Shown here: piece by piece, positions 58,239 through 64,000 of the stretch
Position numbering within the stretch: the stretch's first letter is position 1
How the letters are laid out: every line of letters begins with the position of its first letter
Assembly: GCA_009783695.1 (NCBI GenBank)
Contig: WRCY01000002.1
Location: forward strand, 45,905-109,904
Reading direction: 5' to 3'
DNA length: 64,000 bases
Source: Oscillospiraceae bacterium
GTDB taxonomy: Bacteria; Bacillota; Clostridia; Oscillospirales; Ruminococcaceae
Program-made: the position numbers and the translations under genes
Notes under the pieces: generated by a model
Told to the model about the DNA's origin: nothing
What the model saw: only the letters and a program-made list of their open reading frames with translations
The model's database searches: none

Positions 58239-60046
58239 AAGCCGGCGAACTCTTTCATGCTCTGTTCGTCAAACCCGCACATCTCCATCTGCCGCTCCAA
58301 GTCGGCAACCGGCACGAAGCCTTCAATAGCGCGTGTTTTGCATTTAAACATCCTTGAAATGCACGGCGCGCCCTCCTCAAAGAAAATAATATTTTTATAA
58401 CCGTCCGCAATCGCGAAAACCTCGTCGGGCAGCGGGTGCAGCCGCACAAGACGAAGAACGTCTGCGCCGCACTTCAGCAGCTTCAGCGCGGGCTTAATGG
58501 GTCTGCCGTAGGTGATGATGAGCGTGCCTGAGTTATTATTATAAGAGTCGCACGCCGTTTGCGGCGGCAGGGCGGGCATTGAAGCTGCGCTGTAATACTT
58601 AAAATCTGCGCAGGGCTCTTCGTTTTGCGGGTTAAAAGCGATTCCGCGCGGATAACGCACGGCAGCGATTCCCGTATCCTCATACAGGGCTTTATTCAAG
58701 CACAGCCGCAGCTCACCGGCTGTGAAAGGCGCATAAACTGTCGTTCCCGGAATCATAGACAGCAGCCCCACATCGAAAGTCCCCTGGTGCGTTGCGCCGT
58801 CCTCGCCCGAGAGCCCCGCCCGGTCAATCGCAAGCACAAGACGAAGCCGCTCAATCGCCGCGTCGTGCAGAAGCTGGTCGAAAGCCCGCTGCATAAACGT
58901 GCTGTAAACTGCAAAAACAGGCAGCTTTTTTGAATCCCTGCCGCTCGCGAGCCCCGCTGCAAAGGTCATAGCGTGCCCCTCGGCAATTCCCGCGTCAAAG
59001 AAGCGTCCGGGGAACTTTTTCGCGAAATAGTTGCAGCCCGTCGCGTACTTCATCGCGGCTGTAATGAGGCAGATTTTATTATCTCTCTTGCCAAGCCGTG
59101 CGATTTCTTTGCCGAAAACCTCGGAGTATGTATCGGCGTGCTGAGGGGTGTTAGGCGTATTGAGCCCGTGATAATGCCCCGCGTTTTCCTCGGCGGGAAC
59201 ATAACCCTTGCCTTTCTTGGTCATAACGTGAACAAGGCAGGGCTTGTTTATTGTTTTCACGTGCTCGAGTATGAATATAAGCTCCTCCAGGTTGTGCCCG
59301 TCCACGGGCCCGAAGTATTTAAAGCCGAGGTTCTCAAACAGGTTTTCAGGAATCAGCGCACCTTTTACAAAGCGTTTTGTTTCGCCCACCACGCCGGAAA
59401 CCCCTTTGCCGAGCGCGCTGCGGGCAAGTATTTTCTTAACGCGGCTTTTAGCCTCATAGTAGCCTTTTGTACGAAGCCCCGAAAGGTACGACGCAAGCGC
59501 GCCCGAGCTCTTTGAAATGCACATGCCGTTGTCATTGAGTATAACCGTGAAGCCTTGTTTAAGCTTTCCCGCGTTATTGAGCCCCTCGTAAATCCCTCCG
59601 CCCGTGAAGCTTCCGTCCCCCGCGACAACCACTACGCTGCCGCTCTCATTGCTCAGCGACTTCGCCGCGGCAATGCCGAGCCCCGCCGACACCGCGATGC
59701 TTGCGTGCCCGCCGATAAATGCGTCGTGCTCCGACTCTGAGGGTTTCGGGAAGCCCGAGAGCCCGCCCTCCTGCCGAAGCCTGCCGAAAGCGGCGAGCCT
59801 GCCTGTCAGGATTTTGTGCGTGTACGCCTGGTGTCCGACGTCGAAAACAAAGCTGTCGTGCGGCGTTGTATAGACCGAGTGCATGGCGACTATGAGCTCA
59901 ACGGTGCCGAGATTGGACGCCAAGTGCCCGCCGTTCTTTGAAACGACAGAAATCAGACGGCTTCGTATCTCCTCGCAGAGCAGGGTTTTCTCCGCCGGGG
60001 TAAACGTTTTTAGCTTTGCGGGACTTATATTGTCATTAAGAAGCAA
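58235..60046 (-). CDS. dxs: 1-deoxy-D-xylulose-5-phosphate synthase
   Basis: 603 residues from the TTG at 60046, 9 nt after GGAGG; the upstream in-frame ATG at 60085 lies in heptanucleotide repeats. Transketolase fold: GGHLASNLGTVELIVAMHSV, FVFDVGHQAYTHKILTGR, thiamine motif VVVAGDGSFTGGGIYEGLNN, FGPVDGHNLEELI, DAGIAEGHAMTFAAGLA, DRAGLSGEDGATHQGTFD. First enzyme of the MEP isoprenoid route; ispA is in the same operon. Confidence 0.96.
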   Translation of the reverse strand: MLLNDNISPAKLKTFTPAEKTLLCEEIRSRLISVVSKNGGHLASNLGTVELIVAMHSVYTTPHDSFVFDVGHQAYTHKILTGRLAAFGRLRQEGGLSGFPKPSESEHDAFIGGHASIAVSAGLGIAAAKSLSNESGSVVVVAGDGSFTGGGIYEGLNNAGKLKQGFTVILNDNGMCISKSSGALASYLSGLRTKGYYEAKSRVKKILARSALGKGVSGVVGETKRFVKGALIPENLFENLGFKYFGPVDGHNLEELIFILEHVKTINKPCLVHVMTKKGKGYVPAEENAGHYHGLNTPNTPQHADTYSEVFGKEIARLGKRDNKICLITAAMKYATGCNYFAKKFPGRFFDAGIAEGHAMTFAAGLASGRDSKKLPVFAVYSTFMQRAFDQLLHDAAIERLRLVLAIDRAGLSGEDGATHQGTFDVGLLSMIPGTTVYAPFTAGELRLCLNKALYEDTGIAAVRYPRGIAFNPQNEEPCADFKYYSAASMPALPPQTACDSYNNNSGTLIITYGRPIKPALKLLKCGADVLRLVRLHPLPDEVFAIADGYKNIIFFEEGAPCISRMFKCKTRAIEGFVPVADLERQMEMCGFDEQSMKEFAGL

Positions 60047-60065
60047 ATTGAATTTCCTCCATAAC

Positions 60066-60127
60066 TGCCAATTATCAATTATCAATTATCAATTGTAAAT
60101 TGTCAATTGTCAATTGTAAATTGTAAA
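60066..60127. repeat. Heptanucleotide repeat between the DUF212 gene and dxs
   Basis: ATTATCA x3, ATTGTAA, ATTGTCA x2, ATTGTAA x2 in 7-nt register; also encodes the end and stop of the DUF212 gene (FTIYN). Confidence 0.8.
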
Positions 60128-60565
60128 AAGTATCCCCATTCCCATGCCGAAAATTGCGCCGATGAAAACCTCAAACGGCGAGTGACCCAGCCATTCTTTT
60201 AAATATTGCTTTTTTTCCTCAACGTTTCTTTTCATTATGATGTCGCTGATTGCGTCTTTGATATTATTGATTTCCTTTGCGTGTATACCGGCGGCGCGAC
60301 GAACCCCCGACGCGTCGTACATTACGATAAACGCCAGAATAAACGCCAGCGCAAACACGGGCGAGTCCGGCCCCTCGCTGACGCCGAGCCCCGCCGCCAG
60401 CGCGCAGACCGCCGCCGAGTGTGACGAGGGCATGCCGCCCGCCCCCCAAAACCGCGAAAGGCTTACTTTCCCGTTCTTAAAAATATTAGTCAAAACCTTA
60501 ATCAGCTGTGCAATAAACCAGCTTAGTACCGCCGCCGCGAGCGGCGCATTATAGATATTTTCCAT
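60110..60565 (-). CDS. DUF212 (divergent PAP2) membrane protein
   Basis: 151 residues from the ATG at 60565. DUF212 signatures: SWFIAQLIKVLTNIFKNGKV, RFWGAGGMPSSHSAAVCALA, VMYDASGVRRAAGIHAKEIN, LKEWLGHSPFEVFIGAIFGM. Related to acid phosphatase/haloperoxidase membrane proteins; activity unknown. Lies between ispA and dxs, so a prenyl-phosphate role is possible but inferred. C-terminus is encoded by repeat sequence. Confidence 0.92.
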   Translation of the reverse strand: MENIYNAPLAAAVLSWFIAQLIKVLTNIFKNGKVSLSRFWGAGGMPSSHSAAVCALAAGLGVSEGPDSPVFALAFILAFIVMYDASGVRRAAGIHAKEINNIKDAISDIIMKRNVEEKKQYLKEWLGHSPFEVFIGAIFGMGMGILFTIYN

Positions 60566-60567
60566 TT

Positions 60568-61305
60568 TCAATTCTTTCTGTGTAATAATTTTTTTGTCAG
60601 TTCGGTCAGGAACTCATTATTTGGAACCGCCTCAAGCAGCTTCAAGGCTTCCCGCGTATATTTTTCAGCGTCAAGGGCGGCGCTTTCGTGTCCCTCGCCG
60701 TCAAGAATATCGTCAATGAGCTGAAAAGCAAGCCCCAGATTATAGCCGTAATCATGAGCGTTTTTAATTGCGCTGTTACTGCCGCCGCCGGCAATCACGC
60801 CGGTTACGCACGCCGCCTGAATCAGCGCGCAGGTCTTAAGCTCATAAACCCGCAGTGTGTCCGGCGAGCCGCCGAGGTCTAACTTCTGCCCGTCATAAAC
60901 TTTACCCATATAGCCGCAGACGGCTTTAATTATGCGCGGGTCTTCAAGCATATAAATTGCGCGGTACGCCATGCTGCTTGCCGCGAGCAGCGCGTCGCTT
61001 TCCGAAAACGCCTTATGGCAGGCGGGTTTTCCGCGCCGCATATCGTCGTCGTCCATGCAGGGCAGGTCGTCCTGGATAAGCGTTGATGTGTGAAGCAGCT
61101 CTATTGCCGCCGCCGCGGGTGCATGTTTTCGTACATCGCCGCCGTAAGCCTCACAAAACGCCAAAGTCAAAACAGGTCTGATTCGCTTCCCGCCCGCATT
61201 TAAACTGTACTGAACAGCTTCCTTGAGCGGCGAATCCCCGTTTATAGCCAGCGCTTCCTCAATTAATTTCAGGTAATTATCCATTGTGAGCTGTTTATTG
61301 TCCAT
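60568..61305 (-). CDS. ispA: Polyprenyl (farnesyl/geranylgeranyl) diphosphate synthase
   Basis: 245 residues, shorter than the usual 290-300. First Asp-rich motif IQDDLPCMDDDDMRRGKPAC, GGKRIRPVL, IELLHTSTLI, KTCALIQAACVTGVIAGG, second motif QLIDDILDGEGHES. The C-terminus ends soon after the second motif (TKKLLHRKN). The first 10 residues (MDNKQLTMDN) come from ACAATGG-type heptanucleotide repeats, so an original start may have been displaced. Confidence 0.92.
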   Translation of the reverse strand: MDNKQLTMDNYLKLIEEALAINGDSPLKEAVQYSLNAGGKRIRPVLTLAFCEAYGGDVRKHAPAAAAIELLHTSTLIQDDLPCMDDDDMRRGKPACHKAFSESDALLAASSMAYRAIYMLEDPRIIKAVCGYMGKVYDGQKLDLGGSPDTLRVYELKTCALIQAACVTGVIAGGGSNSAIKNAHDYGYNLGLAFQLIDDILDGEGHESAALDAEKYTREALKLLEAVPNNEFLTELTKKLLHRKN

Positions 61306-61311
61306 TGTCCG
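61273..61311. repeat. Heptanucleotide repeat at the xseB-ispA junction
   Basis: Minus strand ACAATGG, ACAATAA, ACAGCTC, ACAATGG, ATAATTA; encodes the ispA start and the xseB end (overlap 11 nt). Confidence 0.7.
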
Positions 61312-61495
61312 CCGCTCCCGTGAATATTTCTTTCAGGGCGATTTGCGCGGCTTCCATGTCCGCCTTGCAGTGCGTCGCGAGCTCCTGCGCCTCCGCATAA
61401 AGGTCCAGCGCCGCTTCAAGCGACAGGGTTTCGTCGTTCATCAGCACGGATATTTCGTGCAGGCGGTTCATCGAGGTTTCAATTTCTCTCTTCAT
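61295..61495 (-). CDS. xseB: Exodeoxyribonuclease VII small subunit
   Basis: 66 residues. Pattern SMNRLHEISVLMNDETLSLE, AALDLYAEAQELATHCKADM and E.A..AL.EI near the end matches XseB. Micro-ORF ATG AAA ATA TGA of the cassette ends on its ATG. Lies between xseA and ispA as usual. Confidence 0.93.
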   Translation of the reverse strand: MKREIETSMNRLHEISVLMNDETLSLEAALDLYAEAQELATHCKADMEAAQIALKEIFTGAADNGQ

Positions 61496-61640
61496 ATTTT
61501 CATTAAGTCCTTTCTTAACAAGTGCATTTTAAAACGACATTTTCCCCGGTTCACGAAGATTTGGTTTTATTAGTGTTTTCATTAAGTCCTTTCTTCACCA
61601 ATGCGATATAAAAGCACCATTTTCCCCGGTTCAGTTCTGC
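61496..61640 (-). repeat. Two tandem leader cassettes between xseA and xseB
   Basis: Near: GAACCGGGGAAAATGTCG, TTGTTAAGAAAGGACTTAAT. Far: GAACCGGGGAAAATGGTGC, TTGGTGAAGAAAGGACTTAA. The head of the far copy (GGTTGAAAACAAGCAGAAC TGA) encodes the last residues VENKQN and the stop of xseA. Confidence 0.88.
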
Positions 61641-62725
61641 TTGTTTTCAACCTTTTTCTCCTTTACGGCGACTGTTAATTCGCCGTCTGCAAGCTTTATT
61701 TTAAGCTCGTCGTTTATATTTATATTTTCTGAGCTTCTGACAGCTCTGCCGTTCCTGCCGAACACCGCCGCGTACCCCCGCGCGAACGTCTTTGCGGGGG
61801 ACAGCGCGTCTATTATTCTCTCTAAGTTTTCGAGCTTGTTTTTCTTCCGTTCGAGGATTCTGTAAATCTTCTGCTGCAAGCTTAAAAGCAGGTTGTTAAT
61901 CGCTTCGGGCAGCTCCGACAGGTCCGGCGTGACAATCTCCGCCGCCGCCGAGGGCGTGGGCGCGCGCAAGTCCGCCGCGAAGTCCGCGATTGTGAAGTCT
62001 GTTTCATGCCCGACGGCACTGACCACAGGTATACAGGAAGCGTAAATCTCCCGCGCCAGAAGCTCGTCATTGAACGCCCATAAGTCCTCCGCAGAGCCCC
62101 CTCCGCGCGCAAGGATTATTAAATCCGCCTGTTCCTTGTTCGCCGCACAAAGCGCGTTTATAAGCGACTTCGGTGCCCCCGCCCCCTGCACAAGCGCGGG
62201 AATGAGCAGTATTTCAAGTACGGGATACCGCCGCCCGAACGTGATAAGCATATCCTGCAAAGCCGCGCCGTCCCGCGCTGTAATAAGGCAGATTTTTTTC
62301 GGGTAGGCAGGGAGCGGTCTGCTGTTTGAGAAGACGCCGTCTTTGTCTAATTTTTCCTTGAGCTTCAGGAACTGCTCGTAAATGCTTTCTTCTTTTTTCT
62401 CCTCTTCGGGCAGCTCGAGTGTGTTTGCATAAAGCTGATATGCGCCGTCCCGCTCGTAGAGCCCGATTCTGCCGCCTGCTATTACTGTCTGCCCGTTTTC
62501 GGGCTCGAAATCCAGCTTCCCCGCTTCGAGGCTGAACATCACGCACTTTAATGCGCTTTCGCTGTCTTTAAGTGTAAAGTAGATGTGCCCCGACTTATAA
62601 TGATGAACAAAGTTGCTTATTTCGCCCCTTACATTAATATCGGCAAGCGCGGCGTCATTGTTCAGCGTCAGTGCGGCGCGGCGGTTGACCTGCGAAACGG
62701 TAACGATAAGTTTAGTCTTGCTCAT
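61631..62725 (-). CDS. xseA: Exodeoxyribonuclease VII large subunit
   Basis: 364 residues, shorter than the usual 400-450. OB-fold N-terminus (VRGEISNFVHHYKSGHIYFT, LKDSESALKCVMF), then ICLITARDGAALQDML, ILARGGGSAEDLWAFNDELL, IPVVSAVGHETDFTIADFAA, RAPTPSAAAEIVTP. Degrades single-stranded DNA. Start overlaps nusB by 14 nt. Its last six residues and stop come from cassette sequence. Confidence 0.95.
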   Translation of the reverse strand: MSKTKLIVTVSQVNRRAALTLNNDAALADINVRGEISNFVHHYKSGHIYFTLKDSESALKCVMFSLEAGKLDFEPENGQTVIAGGRIGLYERDGAYQLYANTLELPEEEKKEESIYEQFLKLKEKLDKDGVFSNSRPLPAYPKKICLITARDGAALQDMLITFGRRYPVLEILLIPALVQGAGAPKSLINALCAANKEQADLIILARGGGSAEDLWAFNDELLAREIYASCIPVVSAVGHETDFTIADFAADLRAPTPSAAAEIVTPDLSELPEAINNLLLSLQQKIYRILERKKNKLENLERIIDALSPAKTFARGYAAVFGRNGRAVRSSENININDELKIKLADGELTVAVKEKKVENKQN

Positions 62726-63155
62726 TCTTATATTTGTCCTTGTAATGCGAACCTAAAAGCCCGCTAATCAGTTTGCTGTCCGGCTCGTATGCGTATTCCT
62801 TCGACAGCTCAATCGCCTCGTTCATTGCAACCTTATCCGGAATCCCGGGCATGAAATCCATCTCGTACAAGCCCATGCGCATAATAGTAAGGTTGATTTT
62901 CGGAATCCGCTCAATCCTGCGCGTCCGGCTGTGTTTTTCGATAATCGCGTCAAGCGCTTCCTTATTATCAAGCACGCCCTCCGCAAGCCGCACGGAAGCC
63001 GAGTTCAGCACCAGCCCGAATGTTTCCACGCAATCGAGCGTAATCACCGACAAATCCGCTTTGCCGCCGCCTGTTATTTCCGCCTGATAAAGCAGAATAA
63101 AAGCGGCTTCGCGCATTTCATGGCGGGTTAATTTTTGTTCTTTTTCTTTAGACAT
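62712..63155 (-). CDS. nusB: Transcription antitermination factor NusB
   Basis: 147 residues, all helical: LTRHEMREAAFILLYQAEIT, LDAIIEKHSRTRRIERIPKI, NLTIMRMGLYEMDFMPGIPD, KVAMNEAIELSKEYAYEPDS, KLISGLLGSHYK. Binds boxA RNA with S10 for rRNA antitermination. Preceded by the 40-bp repeat array carrying its ribosome-binding region (GAGGACAGG). Confidence 0.96.
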   Translation of the reverse strand: MSKEKEQKLTRHEMREAAFILLYQAEITGGGKADLSVITLDCVETFGLVLNSASVRLAEGVLDNKEALDAIIEKHSRTRRIERIPKINLTIMRMGLYEMDFMPGIPDKVAMNEAIELSKEYAYEPDSKLISGLLGSHYKDKYKNEQD

Positions 63156-63195
63156 TTTTCGTTAAACCTGTCCTCTTTAATTTATCTTCTTATTA

Positions 63196-63445
63196 AATCT
63201 GCTCTAAAATCTTGTCATTATTTATCTGCTTATCAGATTCGTTTTGAAAACCTGTCATCATTTGTTTGCTTATTGGATTTGTTCTGAAAACCTGTCATCA
63301 TTTGTCTGCTTATTGGATTTGTTCTGAAAACCTGTCATCACTTATCTGCTTATTGGGTTTGTTCTGAAAACCTGTCATCATTTGTCTGCTTATTGGGTTT
63401 GTTCTGAAAACCTGTCATCATTTGTCTGCTTATTAGGTTTGTTCT
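63196..63445 (-). repeat. 40-bp tandem repeat array between yqhY and nusB
   Basis: About six units of 40 bp. Unit on the minus strand: TTTTCAGAACAAACCCAATA, AGCAGACAAATGATGACAGG. The first unit encodes the end of yqhY (SEQT, stop TAA); the last, degenerate one supplies GACAGG before nusB. No unique spacers, so not CRISPR. Fills the 277-nt gap with no gene. Confidence 0.9.
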
Positions 63446-63801
63446 GAAAGTTTGATTCCTGCAATTTTTACGTTTATTTTAGAAACGGCGATTCCTGTCA
63501 TGTTCTGCACGGCGGTTTTAATCGCCTGCTGAAGATTTAAGCCGACCACCGCGGCCTTGTGCCCTGCGCGGACAATCACGGATATGTCAATCTCTGCGGT
63601 TTCCTTTGACAGCTTCGCTTTCACGGGCGAGGGGCGCAGAACCTTACCGGCAAGGCTGCGCGTCTTCACGCGTGAGAGCCGCTTCCCGTCCGCCTCAAGA
63701 GCGACGCCCTCGACCTCGCTTGCCGCAAGCATCGCTATTTTCGCTACAACTTCCTCGGAAACTCTGAGGCTTCCCGTATTATTAGTTTGTTTCGTTTCCA
63801 T
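63433..63801 (-). CDS. Asp23/Gls24 family protein (YqhY-like)
   Basis: 122 residues from the ATG at 63801 (GGAGGAG upstream). Asp23 pattern: GSLRVSEEVVAKIAMLAASE, VEGV, then VKAKLSKETAEIDISVIVRA, GLNLQQAIKTAVQNMTGIAV, SKINVKIAGIKL. YqhY-type members lie before nusB or accBC in Firmicutes and are linked to fatty-acid synthesis control. Driven by one half of a perfectly palindromic divergent promoter at 63836-63881. Confidence 0.92.
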   Translation of the reverse strand: METKQTNNTGSLRVSEEVVAKIAMLAASEVEGVALEADGKRLSRVKTRSLAGKVLRPSPVKAKLSKETAEIDISVIVRAGHKAAVVGLNLQQAIKTAVQNMTGIAVSKINVKIAGIKLSEQT

Positions 63802-63835
63802 GCCGTCTCCTCCGCAATTTATATATACATCAATA

Positions 63836-63881
63836 AGTATAACATAATTTTCTTGCATTTGCAAGAAAATTATGTTATACT
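63836..63881. promoter_or_regulatory. 46-bp perfect palindrome made of two divergent promoters
   Basis: 22-bp perfect arms around TT. Plus strand: TTGCAT (63853-63858), 17 nt, TATACT (63876-63881). Minus strand: TTGCAA (63859-63864), 17 nt, TATACT (63836-63841). The minus promoter serves yqhY; the plus promoter serves the gene beyond the window. Confidence 0.75.
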
Positions 63882-63900
63882 AAGACTAATGTAAAATATA

Positions 63901-64000
63901 AAGGATATAAGTTTGAAAATATAAACTGTTGAACCGGGGAAAACGGAGCATTTCATTTCCCGCCCGTGAAGAAAGGACTTAATGAAAGTTTGAAAACAAC
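63901..64000 (+). repeat. Leader cassette copy at the window edge
   Basis: AAGTTTGAAAATATAAAC, GAACCGGGGAAAACGGAGC, CCCGTGAAGAAAGGACTTAATG, then AAAGTTTGAAAACAAC, which begins either a second copy or the downstream gene. Confidence 0.85.

Noticed and set aside
63196..63445. CRISPR array appearance of the 40-bp repeats
   Set aside because: The repeats are contiguous with no unique spacers and no cas genes nearby; it is a tandem linker amplification.

Overview
The window reads as a stretch of chromosome from an anaerobic, endospore-forming Firmicute of class Clostridia with moderate GC content. Support comes from a complete spoIIIAA-AH operon, a gerA-type germinant receptor operon, an NAD(P)H-linked [FeFe] hydrogenase cluster, rubrerythrin, and the typical Firmicutes run yqhY-nusB-xseAB-ispA-dxs-tlyA-nadK-argR-recN. 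I cannot place it more precisely from sequence alone. No rRNA, tRNA, CRISPR array, transposase or prophage structural gene was seen.

Layout. 1-8.8 kb: mnmG (cut by the window edge), gyrA and gyrB on the minus strand, separated by small accessory modules built from XRE repressors and short partner proteins. 8.8-11.4 kb: a ribbon-helix-helix pair, a HEPN-type Abi gene coupled to a DUF3137 membrane protein, and a divergent 31-residue hydrophobic peptide. 11.4-19.1 kb: rnz, an iron-sulfur flavoprotein, and the hydrogenase operon hndA-HATPase-hndB-hndC-small ORF-hydA. 19.2-23 kb (plus strand): GH13 amylase with a zinc-ribbon tail, rubrerythrin, a membrane protein, purC. 23-28.5 kb: spoIIIA operon. 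28.5-33.6 kb: GntR/ABC transporter operon, flavodoxin, FMN-binding protein. 33.6-39.9 kb: Ca-type P-ATPase and ger operon. 40-45.5 kb: AraC regulator, birA, rpsT, hemW, DUF4160/DUF2442 pair and another XRE module. 45.5-53.9 kb: lepA, an unusual Trp/Asp/Cys-rich membrane protein, and the methionine methyl branch (metH, separate reactivation domain, metF). 53.9-64 kb: the recN-to-yqhY housekeeping run.

Two things stand out. First, about thirty copies of a 70-85 nt intercistronic cassette sit directly in front of start codons at some 20 loci, always in the orientation of the downstream gene. Each has a short head that often supplies the stop codon of the gene before, a hairpin around a GGGGAAAACG core with apparent compensatory changes, then a GAAGAAAGGACTTAATGAAA ribosome-binding segment. 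Several loci carry tandem arrays of two to four copies. The nusB leader shows the same kind of amplification with an unrelated 40-bp unit. Second, five XRE repressors with near-identical C-termini (FDVSLDYLVGRSDEPERR) are each paired with a perfect TTGACA-17-TATAAT promoter whose spacer holds a palindrome different at each locus. Three of these promoters drive small related genes that abut or overlap the 3' ends of gyrA, gyrB and lepA tail to tail; two have no gene left and point into the neighbouring XRE gene.

The genome is also rich in heptanucleotide repeats (TTGACAA, AATTAAT and relatives), some of them inside coding regions, and in palindromic multi-hairpin intergenic elements.
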